From NCBI RefSeq assembly GCF_000374305.1, contig NZ_KB894093.1:620001-684000 (forward strand): a stretch of 64,000 nucleotides of DNA. The letters are read 5' to 3'. The number at the start of each line of letters is the position of its first letter. Position 1 is the first letter of the stretch. This DNA comes from Actinomadura flavalba DSM 45200. GTDB lineage: Bacteria > Actinomycetota > Actinomycetes > Streptosporangiales > Streptosporangiaceae. Below, one piece after another: positions 1 through 8,530 of the stretch. Made by a program: the position numbers and the translations under genes. The notes under the pieces were generated by a model that had not been told where the DNA came from, did no database searches, and saw only the letters and a list, made by a program, of their open reading frames with translations.

Positions 1-245
1 ATCAGGTGGTACTGCCGGTGCAGGGTGATGAGGATGTCCTCGATCGCGTCGTCGATGTTCAGCGACTCCAGCGTGCGGACCTTGGCCCGGACCACCTCGG
101 TGTTGCCCGCGGCGGCGACCTCCAGGTCGACACCGCCGCCGCCTCCGAGGGAGCCGAGCGACATGCCGCTGTCGTAGTCGACGAGGGCGACGCCCAGCGC
201 TCCGTCGATCGCCATGGCTTCCTTGAGGGCGGATTCGATGTTCAT
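1..245 (-). CDS. Roadblock/LC7-like small protein (3' part outside window)
   Basis: The frame starts at ATG 245 and runs off the left edge; 81 codons are visible. It begins MNIESALKEAMAIDGALGVA and continues with a glycine run and a helix rich in acidic and hydrophobic residues. The length and alpha/beta pattern suggest a small roadblock-type regulator, a family that often sits beside GTPases or PATAN proteins in actinomycetes. The divergent neighbour at 398 looks PATAN-like, which fits a regulatory pair. An in-frame GTG at 264-266 is an alternative start; neither has a well-spaced ribosome site. The family call rests on recollection, not on a diagnostic motif. Confidence 0.55.
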   Translation of the reverse strand, partial: MNIESALKEAMAIDGALGVALVDYDSGMSLGSLGGGGGVDLEVAAAGNTEVVRAKVRTLESLNIDDAIEDILITLHRQYHL

Positions 246-397
246 CTTCCGCTGTTCACCCTTCACGCGGCTACAGATGCTTCGGTCGGCGGTGGATGCG
301 CTCCTGCGAGGGCGTCCGGTAAGCCCGTCCTGTCGGGACGGGGACACGCTATCGTGCCTTTCTCGGACTTATCGGCCTCCTTCGGCGCAGGGGTGAC

Positions 398-1102
398 ATG
401 ACGGCCGTTCTTCCGCCCGTGTACGGCGTGCTCGGCTCCGCCCTGCACCGCCGCGCCGCGCAGCGTTTCGACGGCACCCTCCACCTGGACGGCGAACCCG
501 GCGGAACCGTGACCATGCGGGACGGGCTCGTCGTCGCGGCCACCACGCCCGTCTCCCCCGGCCCCGAATCCCTGCTGCTGCGCTCCGGACACGTCACCGC
601 CGAGGACTGGACGCGCGCCTTCACCGCCGGCGCGCCCGACGGGCGGCTCGCCGCCGAACTCGTCGCGCGCGGGCTCGTCGGAGCGGCGGGCGTCCAGGTG
701 GTCGCCCGCGCGGCCGCCGCCGACGCCGTGTTCGCGATGGCCCTCTACGGCGTCCGCACCTGCACCGCGCGCCCGTTCGACGGCAGCGAACCCGACCTCG
801 TCCTGCCCGCCGAACCGGGCCTGGACGGCGACCACCTCGCCCGCGAGACCGTCCGGAGGCTGGAGGCCGCCGACGTCTGGGCCGCGCGGGGTCTCACGGT
901 GCGAGCCCGGCCCGTCCCGGCGCCCGATCCGCCGGACCGTCCGCTGCGGCCGGAGCGGCGCGAGCTGCTGGACCGGCTCAACGGGCGCCGCACCGCCCGC
1001 GACCTGGCCTTCACCCTCGGCCGGGGCCTGTTCGCCGTCCTCACCGACCTGGCCGACCTCGCCCGGGACGGCTTCGTCGCCCACGGCCCGCCCGGCCGCT
1101 GA
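398..1102 (+). CDS. PATAN/DUF4388-like regulatory protein
   Basis: A 234-residue soluble protein. Residues 1-120 have the pattern of DUF4388/PATAN domains: a beta-rich start (FDGTLHLDGEPGGTVTMRDG), then a segment with LLLRSGHVTAEDW and a helix with DGRLAAELVARGLV. The C-terminal 60 residues (from about RRELLDRLNGRRTARDLAFTL) resemble a small winged-helix module. No signal peptide or membrane segment is seen. It is divergent from the roadblock-like gene at 1-245, and the two may act together as a signalling pair; that is inference. The start is the first ATG after the preceding stop region, with GGGGTGAC upstream. The domain call is by pattern only. Confidence 0.6.
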   Translation: MTAVLPPVYGVLGSALHRRAAQRFDGTLHLDGEPGGTVTMRDGLVVAATTPVSPGPESLLLRSGHVTAEDWTRAFTAGAPDGRLAAELVARGLVGAAGVQVVARAAAADAVFAMALYGVRTCTARPFDGSEPDLVLPAEPGLDGDHLARETVRRLEAADVWAARGLTVRARPVPAPDPPDRPLRPERRELLDRLNGRRTARDLAFTLGRGLFAVLTDLADLARDGFVAHGPPGR

Positions 1103-1108
1103 GACGCG

Positions 1109-1152
1109 AAAAAAGCGGGCCCCGGCCTCGGGGGGATGGGCCGGGACCCGCC
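1109..1152 (-). terminator. Intrinsic terminator between convergent genes
   Basis: A GC-rich inverted repeat pairs 1115-1127 with 1138-1151, with one mismatch. It is flanked by six A at 1109-1114, which read as a U-tract on the minus strand. It would end the WXG100 transcript and may also stop the convergent PATAN-like gene. Confidence 0.75.
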
Positions 1153-1172
1153 GTCGGTGGGGCGGTTCGCGT

Positions 1173-1442
1173 CTAGCGGGTGGCCGCCTCGATGTTCTGC
1201 TGGGAGCGCTTGATGTCCTGGCTGCCCTGCTCCAGGGCGACCGCCATCTTGTCGAAGGACGCCTTGGCCTCGGCCCACGTCGAGCGGAAGCGGTCGGCGC
1301 CGGGGCCCCACCAGCTGTTCGTGCTGCTGACCGTGCGGCCGTTGAGGTCCTTGATCAGCGCGTCGAGGTTCTTGGCGTGCTTGCTGAAGATGCGGGAGAG
1401 CTCCTCCAGCTCACCGATGCTGGCTCCGCGCCTGTCGCTCAT
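1173..1442 (-). CDS. WXG100 family type VII secretion protein
   Basis: An 89-residue helical protein with the family hallmark in the centre: NSWWGPGADRF, with W-x-G in the turn between two predicted amphipathic helices. WXG100 proteins are small helical-hairpin dimers exported by or regulating ESX/type VII systems. No EccC ATPase, partner WXG100 gene or LXG/polymorphic toxin is in the window, so the partner is unknown. The length matches the usual ~100 residues. Upstream lies a 180-base region without a gene. It ends at the terminator at 1109-1152. Confidence 0.85.
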   Translation of the reverse strand: MSDRRGASIGELEELSRIFSKHAKNLDALIKDLNGRTVSSTNSWWGPGADRFRSTWAEAKASFDKMAVALEQGSQDIKRSQQNIEAATR

Positions 1443-1622
1443 CGCCTCGACCCTTTCGATCGCCTCTTCGCGGGAACGTTCTCTCAGGTCTTGCCCGTGT
1501 GCAGAATGGCGTCAGCCTACGCCGCACCGATCGCGTAAAGCCAGACGTGCGGGGGGCTCAATGGACCCGAACCGGTCCGTTTCGCCCCGGTTCTCCTGTC
1601 CGGAACCGGTCAGGGACGGGAG

Positions 1623-2165
1623 TCAGCGGGACGGGTTCGGCGGATCGTTGAGGGGACGGTCGCCCGGGTCGAGCAGGCCCTCCCGGACGAGGACGATGCG
1701 CTCGCGCGTCGTCGTGAACTCGAAACGGCGGCGGACCGACTGCACGAGCCGTCCCTCCCCGAACCGCATCTCGGTGTTCTCGACGGCCTCCAGCACGATC
1801 AGCCCGCCCTCGCGCACGGCCCGCGCCCGCTCCAGCCGCGTCTTGGCGGCGGTGTAGGCGGGACCGCCCTCGACCGGGGCGCGGCCCCGGTTCTCCAGCG
1901 CCCGCACGGCGCGTTCCTGGCCGCGCGCGACCTCCGGGGAGATGCGCACGCCGAGCACCTGCGCGGGCGGGCGGCGGTCGCGGCGGGACTGGCGGACGAG
2001 CGCCGCGCTGCGCTGCTCCAGCAGCGTGCCCGCGGCGGCGGTGAGCTGGCGGGTGGTCTCGGCGTCGAGGACGGGGCTGCCCGCCGGGGGCGAGGCCGCG
2101 GACGCCAGCGCCGCGCAGCCGGCCAGCACGATCGCCGGCGCGAGGATGCTCCGGTAGCGCGCCAT
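1623..2165 (-). CDS. Secreted lipoprotein of unknown function
   Basis: A 180-residue protein with an N-terminal hydrophobic segment and a lipobox LAGC placing the acylated cysteine at residue 17 (MARYRSILAPAIVLAGC). The mature part is charged and mostly helical, then a beta-rich end (RRRFEFTTTRERIVL). I recognise no domain. ATG 2165 is chosen because GGGACGGGAC lies just upstream and the signal peptide begins there; longer in-frame extensions would bury it. It is divergent from rpmE2. Likely an outer-face membrane-anchored protein. Confidence 0.7.
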   Translation of the reverse strand: MARYRSILAPAIVLAGCAALASAASPPAGSPVLDAETTRQLTAAAGTLLEQRSAALVRQSRRDRRPPAQVLGVRISPEVARGQERAVRALENRGRAPVEGGPAYTAAKTRLERARAVREGGLIVLEAVENTEMRFGEGRLVQSVRRRFEFTTTRERIVLVREGLLDPGDRPLNDPPNPSR

Positions 2166-2249
2166 GTCCCGTCCCTCGTCGATCTCCCGCAATCGCGAAT
2201 GTACACCGGCGTGACGGCCTGCGGGAACGGGCTTTGCCCCGAGTGGGAA

Positions 2250-2264
2250 TGAAAACGGTTGTCG
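2250..2264 (+). promoter_or_regulatory. Candidate Zur-like operator upstream of L31 type B
   Basis: An imperfect inverted repeat, TGAAAACGGTTGTCG, lies 64 bases before rpmE2. Zinc-free ribosomal paralogues are commonly Zur-repressed in actinomycetes through AT-rich TGAAAA-type palindromes. Only one half matches well, so this is tentative. Confidence 0.3.
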
Positions 2265-2327
2265 CCTGGTTGGACGCGGGTGACGGCACTTCGAGCCCGC
2301 CGCCCCACGCCCCACCGGGAGGACCTG

Positions 2328-2573
2328 ATGAAGAAGAACCTGCACCCCGACTACCACGCCGTGGTGTTCCGCGACCGCAGCGCCGACTTCGCCTTCCTGA
2401 CCCGCTCGACCGCCACGTCGGACCAGACGATCGCGTGGGAGGACGGCAACACCTACCCGGTCGTGGACGTCGACGTCTCGTCGGCCAGCCACCCCTTCTA
2501 CACCGGCCGCGGCCGCGTCCTCGACACCACCGGCGCCGTCGAGAAGTTCAACCGCCGCTTCGGCAAGAAGTAG
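2328..2573 (+). CDS. rpmE2: 50S ribosomal protein L31 type B (zinc-independent)
   Basis: An 81-residue protein starting [20 protein letters not shown] and containing [21 protein letters not shown], the standard L31 signature. It has no cysteine at all, so it lacks the CxxC zinc ligands of the housekeeping form; this is the C-minus paralogue made when zinc is short so that zinc-bearing L31 can be displaced. ATG 2328 has GGGAGGA at good spacing. It is monocistronic, ended by the perfect hairpin at 2585-2621. A possible Zur site lies at 2250-2264. Confidence 0.95.
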   Translation: MKKNLHPDYHAVVFRDRSADFAFLTRSTATSDQTIAWEDGNTYPVVDVDVSSASHPFYTGRGRVLDTTGAVEKFNRRFGKK

Positions 2574-2584
2574 CCCGAACGGAG

Positions 2585-2621
2585 AACGCCGCCGCCTCGC
2601 CCCACGCGAGGCGGCGGCGTT
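2585..2621. terminator. Bidirectional terminator after rpmE2
   Basis: A perfect 15-base-pair stem (2585-2599 with 2607-2621), 7-base loop, bounded by AA and TT. It lies between rpmE2 and the convergent small membrane gene. Confidence 0.85.
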
Positions 2622-2909
2622 TCAGTCGCGCTGGCTCTCCAGGGCGGCGATGCGGGAGCGCGCCTGCGCCATGGCCGCGTGCAGGCGGTCCTCCCAGTCG
2701 GGGGCGTCGTCGGGGATCTCCGCGACGAGCTGGCCCCCGGCGCGGGCGCCGGTCTCGCGGACGAGGACGCGGGTGCGCCCGTCGTCCGACTCGGTGACCG
2801 CCCGCCACCCGGCCGGGGCCACGGCCCCCGCCCCGCGCGCGGCGTAGACGATCAGCACGACGACGACGGCCAGCAGCGCCAGCGCCGCCAGGATGATCAC
2901 GAATCGCAT
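2622..2909 (-). CDS. Small single-pass membrane protein
   Basis: A 95-residue protein with one N-terminal membrane helix (residues 3-23), a short soluble segment with WRAVTESDDGRTRVLVRE, and a C-terminal helix (LHAAMAQARSRIAALESQRD) able to form a coiled coil. No known domain is recognised. It starts 10 bases after the SPFH gene's stop, so the two are probably co-transcribed and it may be an accessory subunit of that protein. The stop lies at the edge of the 2585-2621 terminator. Confidence 0.65.
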   Translation of the reverse strand: MRFVIILAALALLAVVVVLIVYAARGAGAVAPAGWRAVTESDDGRTRVLVRETGARAGGQLVAEIPDDAPDWEDRLHAAMAQARSRIAALESQRD

Positions 2910-2919
2910 GCGGCCTCCG

Positions 2920-3906
2920 TCAGTCCCTCAGCAGCGCCCCGCCGGGGTTGCCGGGCGCGTAGACGGTGATGCCCTGCGGCAGGGCCTTCAGCTCCTCGAT
3001 CTTCGCGCACGTCGGGCACTTGTTGTAGCCGTCCTGCCGGGCCTTGTTCGCCGCCGCCTCGGCCCGCGCCGCCGCCACCTTCGCCTGCGCCTCGCTGACC
3101 TGGGCGAACGCGGCCTGCGCGCGGTCCACCGCCTCCTGCACCCGCTGCGGCAGGTTGATCTTCACGAGGTTGAAGTGCAGGTTCATGATGAACCGGCCGC
3201 CCAGCGTCGACTCCAGGTCGGTCGCCAGGCTCGCGTTGATCGCCTGCTGCACCTTGGCGATGTTGGCGTTGTTGCTCTGCGCCTGCGCGCCCTGCGCCGG
3301 GTTCGACGTGTTCTGCACCAGCGCGCACGACGAGACGAGCTGCGCGCACCGGAACCCGTTGACCTGGCTGCGCAGCGCGTTGTCGATCACCGGCCGCATG
3401 ATCTGGTCGAGGAACGCCGTCCAGCCCTCGTCGCCCTCCCAGACGTTGTAGGAGCCGCCGTCCGGGCCGCGGAACTTGCGGGTGCCGTACTTGTCGTCGA
3501 ACGCCCGCAGGGCCGCGTGGTCGAGGTTGAGCGTGAAGTACAGCGTCCCCTCGATGCCCATGTTGACGCCGTCCGAGCTGGGCACGGTCACCGCGTCCAC
3601 GCCGCCGCCGGTGCTGCGGCCCTTCTGCGAGGTGATCGTGTAGAAGCGCTGCTGCGCCGGGTACTTGTGCACCTTGGAGTAGAAGCCGATCCAGGTGCGG
3701 CTGGAACCGGGGTCGATGATCTGCCGGATGCGGTTGTTGTCGAAGAACCCGCCGTTGCGGACGACCGCGACCTCGCCGCCGCCCGTCCGCTCGAATCCGC
3801 CGAACAGCGCCGACAGCACCGGGATGCCGACGACGACCAGCAGAACGGCCAGCACGATCGCCGTCCCGCGCCTGGGAGCCCGGATACGGGACGTCCTCTC
3901 AGCCAT
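2920..3906 (-). CDS. SPFH/band-7 domain membrane protein
   Basis: A 328-residue protein with an N-terminal membrane helix (about residues 15-35), then a band-7 region with GGGEVAVVRNGGFFDNNRIR and IEGTLYFTLN, and a long alanine-rich coiled coil (SEAQAKVAAARAEAAANKAR) as in SPFH proteins, which form ring or cage assemblies in the membrane. A CPTC pair near residue 295 is unusual and could bind metal or form a disulfide. ATG 3906 is chosen for its GGCGGAGGAG site; an in-frame extension to 4002 lacks one. Probably co-transcribed with the downstream small membrane protein. Confidence 0.85.
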   Translation of the reverse strand: MAERTSRIRAPRRGTAIVLAVLLVVVGIPVLSALFGGFERTGGGEVAVVRNGGFFDNNRIRQIIDPGSSRTWIGFYSKVHKYPAQQRFYTITSQKGRSTGGGVDAVTVPSSDGVNMGIEGTLYFTLNLDHAALRAFDDKYGTRKFRGPDGGSYNVWEGDEGWTAFLDQIMRPVIDNALRSQVNGFRCAQLVSSCALVQNTSNPAQGAQAQSNNANIAKVQQAINASLATDLESTLGGRFIMNLHFNLVKINLPQRVQEAVDRAQAAFAQVSEAQAKVAAARAEAAANKARQDGYNKCPTCAKIEELKALPQGITVYAPGNPGGALLRD

Positions 3907-4090
3907 GCACACTCCTCCGCCGAGACCCGGCCTTCCGGGTCCTCGATGATCAGACGGCGGGAGTGGCCGGGAGGCTCCGCACATCGCGGAGGAACCGCGC
4001 ATCGCGACGTCCGCACTTAAAGAGGGGCTTACGCAACCGGGCAGCGTCGATTATCTAGACTGCCTGCGAGGTTGAGGGAGGAGACCCAAC

Positions 4091-5851
4091 GTGCGCAAGG
4101 TCCTGATCGCCAACCGCGGTGAGATCGCGGTCCGAATCGCCCGTGCCTGTCGCGATGCCGGGCTCACCAGTGTCGCGGTGTACGCCGAGCCGGATCTGGA
4201 CGCGCTGCATGTGCGGGTCGCGGACGAGGCGTACTCGCTCAGCGGCCGCTCGGCGGCCGAAAGCTACCTGGACATCGGCAAACTACTCAAGATCGCGAAC
4301 GAGTCCGGCGCCGACGCGGTGCACCCGGGCTACGGCTTCCTGGCGGAGAACGCGGATTTCGCGGCCGCCGTCCAGGACGCCGGTCTGACCTGGATCGGCC
4401 CGCCGCCCGCCGCGATCGTGGCGCTGGGCGACAAGGTCCAGGCCCGCCACATCGCGCAGAAGGTCGGCGCGCCGCTCGTCGCCGGCACCAAGGACCCGGT
4501 GTCGGGCGCCGACGAGGTCGTCGCGTTCGCCCGCGAACACGGGCTGCCGATCGCCATCAAGGCCGCCTACGGCGGCGGCGGACGCGGCCTGAAGGTCGCG
4601 CGGACGCTGGAGGAGATCCCCGAGCTGTACGAGTCGGCGGTCCGCGAGGCCGTCGGCGCGTTCGGACGCGGGGAGTGCTTCGTCGAGCGCTACCTGGACA
4701 AGCCCCGCCACGTCGAGACGCAGTGCCTCGCCGACACCCACGGCAACGTGGTGGTGGTGTCCACCCGCGACTGCTCGTTGCAGCGGCGGCACCAGAAGCT
4801 CGTGGAGGAGGCGCCCGCGCCGTTCCTGACCGACGCGCAGGTCGAGCTGCTGTACACCTCGTCCAAGGCGATCCTGCGCGAGGCCGGCTACGCGGGCGCG
4901 GGGACGTGCGAGTTCCTGGTCGGGCAGGACGGCACGATCTCGTTCCTGGAGGTCAACACCCGGCTCCAGGTCGAGCACCCGGTCACCGAGGAGGTCGCGG
5001 GCGTCGACCTGGTCCGGGAGATGTTCCGGATCGCCGCGGGCGAGGCGATCGGCTACGACGACCCGGCGCTGCGCGGGCACTCGATCGAGTTCCGGCTGAA
5101 CGCCGAGGACGCGGGGCGCGGCTTCCTGCCCGCCGTCGGCACGCTGACCGCGTTCGACCCGCCGTCGGGGCCGGGCGTCCGGCTGGACTCCGGCTACGTC
5201 GCCGGGCAGACCGTCCCGCAGGAGTTCGACTCGCTCATCGCCAAGCTCATCGTGACCGGCCGCACCCGCCGCGAGGCCGTGGAACGTGCCCGGCGCGCGC
5301 TGGACGAGTTCACGCTCGACGGCATGCCGACCGTGCTGCCGTTCCACCGCACCGTCCTGGACGATCCGGCGTTCGTGCCCGCCGACGACACGGCGTTCAC
5401 CGTCCACACCCGCTGGATCGAGACCGAGTTCGACAACACGATCCCGCCGTACGCGGGCGCGCCCGCCGAGGAGTCCGAGGACGCGGGCCGCGAGCCGGTG
5501 ACGGTCGAGGTCGGCGGGCGCCGCATCGAGGTCGTCCTCCCGGCGGGCCTGGGCGCGCTGTCGGCCGCCCCGGCGGCGGGCGCCCCCGCCAAGCGCCGCG
5601 CGGCCAAGAAGGGCGGCGGCGCCCAGACGTCCGGCGACGCGCTCGTCAGCCCGATGCAGGGCACGATCGTCAAGCTCGTGGCCGAGGACGGCGCGGCGGT
5701 CGCCGCGGGCGACACGATCGTCGTCCTGGAGGCGATGAAGATGGAACAGCCCCTCACCGCCCACAAGGGCGGCACCGTCACCGGCCTCACGGCCGAGGTC
5801 GGCGCCACCGTCACCTCCGGCGCCGTGATCTGCGAGATCAAGGACGCCTGA
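4091..5851 (+). CDS. Acyl-CoA carboxylase alpha chain (biotin carboxylase + BCCP)
   Basis: A 586-residue fused biotin carboxylase and biotin carboxyl carrier protein. It opens with [20 protein letters not shown], has the ATP-grasp glycine loop [13 protein letters not shown] (about 156-168), the biotin carboxylase segment [16 protein letters not shown], an Ala/Lys-rich linker (about 495-510), and the biotinyl motif EAMKM with the modified Lys near 550. It carboxylates biotin with bicarbonate and ATP; a beta subunit, absent here, transfers it to acetyl- or propionyl-CoA. GTG 4091 has GGGAGGAG upstream. Substrate cannot be told from this chain; the AccA3/AccA2/BccA class fits. Confidence 0.95.
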   Translation: MRKVLIANRGEIAVRIARACRDAGLTSVAVYAEPDLDALHVRVADEAYSLSGRSAAESYLDIGKLLKIANESGADAVHPGYGFLAENADFAAAVQDAGLTWIGPPPAAIVALGDKVQARHIAQKVGAPLVAGTKDPVSGADEVVAFAREHGLPIAIKAAYGGGGRGLKVARTLEEIPELYESAVREAVGAFGRGECFVERYLDKPRHVETQCLADTHGNVVVVSTRDCSLQRRHQKLVEEAPAPFLTDAQVELLYTSSKAILREAGYAGAGTCEFLVGQDGTISFLEVNTRLQVEHPVTEEVAGVDLVREMFRIAAGEAIGYDDPALRGHSIEFRLNAEDAGRGFLPAVGTLTAFDPPSGPGVRLDSGYVAGQTVPQEFDSLIAKLIVTGRTRREAVERARRALDEFTLDGMPTVLPFHRTVLDDPAFVPADDTAFTVHTRWIETEFDNTIPPYAGAPAEESEDAGREPVTVEVGGRRIEVVLPAGLGALSAAPAAGAPAKRRAAKKGGGAQTSGDALVSPMQGTIVKLVAEDGAAVAAGDTIVVLEAMKMEQPLTAHKGGTVTGLTAEVGATVTSGAVICEIKDA

Positions 5852-5925
5852 CCCCCCGCCCGCCGCCCCGGGAACGTTGATCCTCCGGGGCGGCGGGTGT
5901 CCGACGCGCGGTCTAGGGTCGCCTC

Positions 5926-7017
5926 ATGGAGAGGATCCGGATGGCCGCAGGGGACGTGCCCGCCGGGGTGACGGACTCCGGGGCGCGCGACGTGCTGACC
6001 GGCGGGCGGTTGCCCGTGGACGGCCGGGTGATGCGGTTCGGGCCGCTGGTGCGGGGGCCGGTGCGCACGGTCGGGCGGCTCGTCCCGGGAACCGGAGGCC
6101 GGGCGGACGGGCTCGGCGACCTGCTCGTCATCGGGCACCTCGCGGGCGACGATGACGACGACGCGGTCGTGCTCGACGGGGCCACCGGCGCCGTGGGGCA
6201 CGTCTACCTCGGGCTCGACCCCGCGCTGTGCGAGATGCTGCCGATCGCGGCGTCGCTCGACGTGCTCGCGCGCAACCTCGCGGCGCTGTCGGCGTTCGAG
6301 CGGCGCGCCGGGGCGTTCTCGGCGTTCCGCGGCGCGTCGGGCGTGGCGGCGGTCGACGCCGCGACGCGGCTGCTGCTCGACGTCTTCGGCGATCCGGACG
6401 AGGACGACGACCCGGCCGTCCCGTTCTGGGCGGCGCAGGCCGTGGTGGGCCCGCTGGCGCTGCTGGCGCCGCGCGGCACCGACCTCGTCCTGGACATCGC
6501 GCCCGCCGCGCTCGACGCCGAGTTCGGCGCGGACGACGTCCGCCGCTGGGACGACGCCGACCTCCCGCCGCAGCTCGTCCACGCCCCGACGCGCCGGTTC
6601 CTGCGCGACGTCGGGCTGCCCGCCGCGAACCCGATGTTCCTCGTCGGCGGCGAACCGCCGTCCGTCCTCGCGGGGTCGCCGGGCGGCCGGTTGATCCGGC
6701 TCGGTGACCTCGTCCACGACATCGCCCTGGTCGTGGACGGCGAGACCGGCGCCGTGCACGGCCGGTACGCCGCCGAGGGCGTGCTCCGCGCAGTCAACGC
6801 GGACGTGTCCACTTTGGTCTTCGCCGTGTGGATGCACCACCGCGAGCGGGAGTCCGAGCTGCGCGACCACCTGAACCACGACTGGTACACGGTCACGGCC
6901 CACGCGATGGTGCGGGTGCTCGGCGCCGTCGATCCGGTCGCCTGCCACGCCGCCGACGAGGACGACTTCCGCTACTGGCCCGAGGCGTTCCACGACGAGG
7001 CGGGCGGCGTCCTGTGA
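5926..7017 (+). CDS. SUKH-4-like protein with two SUKH-type halves
   Basis: A 363-residue protein. The C-terminal half carries SUKH-4-like pattern: THAPTRRFL-type start (HAPTRRFLRDVGLPAANPMF), a middle LGDLVHDIALVVDGETGAVH and NADVSTLVFAVWMHHRERE. The N-terminal half repeats the layout (LLVIGHLAGDD, VVLDGATGAVGHVY, ARNLAALSAFERR), suggesting internal duplication. SUKH-4 proteins are usually immunity proteins against polymorphic toxins, but no toxin gene adjoins it. It ends WPEAFHDEAGGVL. Ribosome site is weak. The family call is by recollection of the pattern; function here is inferred. Confidence 0.6.
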   Translation: MERIRMAAGDVPAGVTDSGARDVLTGGRLPVDGRVMRFGPLVRGPVRTVGRLVPGTGGRADGLGDLLVIGHLAGDDDDDAVVLDGATGAVGHVYLGLDPALCEMLPIAASLDVLARNLAALSAFERRAGAFSAFRGASGVAAVDAATRLLLDVFGDPDEDDDPAVPFWAAQAVVGPLALLAPRGTDLVLDIAPAALDAEFGADDVRRWDDADLPPQLVHAPTRRFLRDVGLPAANPMFLVGGEPPSVLAGSPGGRLIRLGDLVHDIALVVDGETGAVHGRYAAEGVLRAVNADVSTLVFAVWMHHRERESELRDHLNHDWYTVTAHAMVRVLGAVDPVACHAADEDDFRYWPEAFHDEAGGVL

Positions 7018-7062
7018 CGCGTCCGGGCGACACGCCGGGAACGGATCGGCGGCGATAAGCGT

Positions 7063-7075
7063 CTTACCTGGTAAG
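7063..7075 (+). promoter_or_regulatory. Palindrome in the 5' region of the TPM-domain gene
   Basis: CTTACC-T-GGTAAG is a perfect 13-base palindrome 17 bases before the ATG at 7093 and abutting the GGAGGG at 7075-7080. It could be an operator or a small leader hairpin. Confidence 0.4.
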
Positions 7076-7092
7076 GAGGGCAGACAGAACTC

Positions 7093-8397
7093 ATGAGATC
7101 CGACCTTCGTTCCGGTCGCGCGGCCCGAGGCGGTGCGCTCGCGGGCGTCCTCGCCGCCATCGCCTTGCTGCTGTTCGGCCTCGCCACCCCAGCCCAGGCC
7201 GACGAGACACCGCCGCAGATCGCGAACGCCCTGGTCGACTCGCGGCTGCACGTCACCGACGCCGCCGGGAACGTGTCCGCCGCCGACCGCGCCCGCATGC
7301 TGGCCGCGCTCGACCGCGCCGACGCCGCCGACATCCGCGCCGTCGTGATCAAGAACGACGTTCCGGCGGCGCAGACGCAGGCCATGCTCCGGCAGGTCGC
7401 CAACGCCGTCGGCAAGGGCGACACGTACGTGTCGGTCAGCGCGGACGGCTCCGAGCTGTACGCCGTCTCGCGCAAGCTGTCCGCCACGGAGATCAACCAG
7501 CTCCAGGTGCGGGGCACGCCGGGCGCGTCCGCCGCCGACCAGCTCGTCGGGTTCGTCGACCGCGCCGAGGAGAAGGCCGAGGAGGAGAAGCGGCAGAGCG
7601 CCCTCGGCGCCTACGCGACGCTCGGGTTCCTGTTCGTCGTCGCGGCGTTCGCGGGCGGGGCGTTCCTCGTGGTGCGCAAGCGCCGCCGCGAGCGTGACGC
7701 CCGGCAGATGGCCGAGCTGAAGCAGGGCGTCGAGGAGGACGTCACGCTGCTCGGCGAGGACATCGCCCGTCTCGACCTGCCCGTCCTCGACCACGACCTC
7801 GACCCGCAGATCCGCTCCGACTACGAGCGGGCCATGAACTCCTACGACGAGGCCAAGACGGCGACCGAGCGCGCCCAGCGCCCCGACGACATGACCAAGG
7901 TGACGACCGCCCTGGAGGACGGCCGCTACCACATGCTCGCGACGCGGGCCCGCCTGTCCGGCGAGCCGGTGCCCGAGCGCCGCGCGCCGTGCTTCTTCAA
8001 CCCGCAGCACGGCCCGTCCGCGCAGGACGTCGTGTGGGCGCCGCCGGGCGGCATGGCCCGCTCGGTCCCGGCGTGCGCGGCGGACGCGCACCGCGTCCTC
8101 AACGGCCAGGCCCCCGACATCCGGATGGTCCCGGCGGGCGACAGCCGCCGTCCCTACTGGGACGCGGGCCCCGCCTACGGCCCCTACGCGGGCGGCTACT
8201 ACCGCTCGTACGGCGGCATGGACCTCGTCTCCGGCATGCTCATCGGCACGATGCTCGGCTCGATGATGTCGGGCGGCTTCGGCGGCGGTTACGCCGGCGG
8301 AGACATGGGCGGCATGGGCGGCGGCGACATGGGCGGCTGGGACGCCGGTGGCGGCGACTTCGGCGGCGGTGGCGGGTTCGGCGACTTCGGCTTCTGA
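7093..8397 (+). CDS. TPM-domain membrane protein with Gly-rich tail
   Basis: A 434-residue protein. A signal peptide ends near residue 36 (FGLATPAQA). A TPM-like domain follows (about 40-150: VTDAAGNVSAADRARMLAAL and DTYVSVSADGSELYAV). A charged stretch (EEKAEEEKRQ), one membrane helix near 172-195 followed by RKRRRERD, then a cytosolic helical region and a final ~60 residues very rich in Gly, Tyr, Met and Asp. TPM domains act in membrane-linked quality control in bacteria and plants, but the job here is unknown. GGAGGG lies 13 bases upstream. It ends in the UUCG hairpin at 8410-8438. Confidence 0.75.
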   Translation: MRSDLRSGRAARGGALAGVLAAIALLLFGLATPAQADETPPQIANALVDSRLHVTDAAGNVSAADRARMLAALDRADAADIRAVVIKNDVPAAQTQAMLRQVANAVGKGDTYVSVSADGSELYAVSRKLSATEINQLQVRGTPGASAADQLVGFVDRAEEKAEEEKRQSALGAYATLGFLFVVAAFAGGAFLVVRKRRRERDARQMAELKQGVEEDVTLLGEDIARLDLPVLDHDLDPQIRSDYERAMNSYDEAKTATERAQRPDDMTKVTTALEDGRYHMLATRARLSGEPVPERRAPCFFNPQHGPSAQDVVWAPPGGMARSVPACAADAHRVLNGQAPDIRMVPAGDSRRPYWDAGPAYGPYAGGYYRSYGGMDLVSGMLIGTMLGSMMSGGFGGGYAGGDMGGMGGGDMGGWDAGGGDFGGGGGFGDFGF

Positions 8398-8409
8398 CGC
8401 CACGGCGCA

Positions 8410-8438
8410 GGGCGGGCACCTTCGGGTGCCCGCCCTTT
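8410..8438 (+). terminator. UUCG-tetraloop terminator
   Basis: A perfect 11-base-pair GC stem (8410-8420 with 8425-8435) closed by a TTCG loop and followed by TTT. Strong intrinsic terminator for the gene at 7093-8397. Confidence 0.9.
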
Positions 8439-8492
8439 GTCGTTCCCGCACATGGCCCCGGCCGGGCCGCGTGCGTATCCTTGACGCCACCT

Positions 8493-8510
8493 TGCCACCA
8501 TAAAGTGGCA
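8493..8510 (+). promoter_or_regulatory. Inverted repeat upstream of propeller-like gene
   Basis: TGCCAC-CATAAA-GTGGCA, arms of 6 bases, ends 20 bases before the ATG at 8531. The paralogue at 60934-62016 also has a palindrome just before its start. Candidate operator; no clear -35/-10 pair could be placed. Confidence 0.4.
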
Positions 8511-8530
8511 TTGTTACTGAAGGAGGCGTC

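Noticed and set aside
1173-7017. Type VII toxin-immunity locus joining WXG100 and SUKH-like genes
   Set aside because: They are 4.5 kb apart with unrelated genes between and no toxin or EccC.
8481-8510. Promoter TTGACG before propeller gene A
   Set aside because: Best -10 candidates lie 12-14 or 25 bases away, outside usual spacing.
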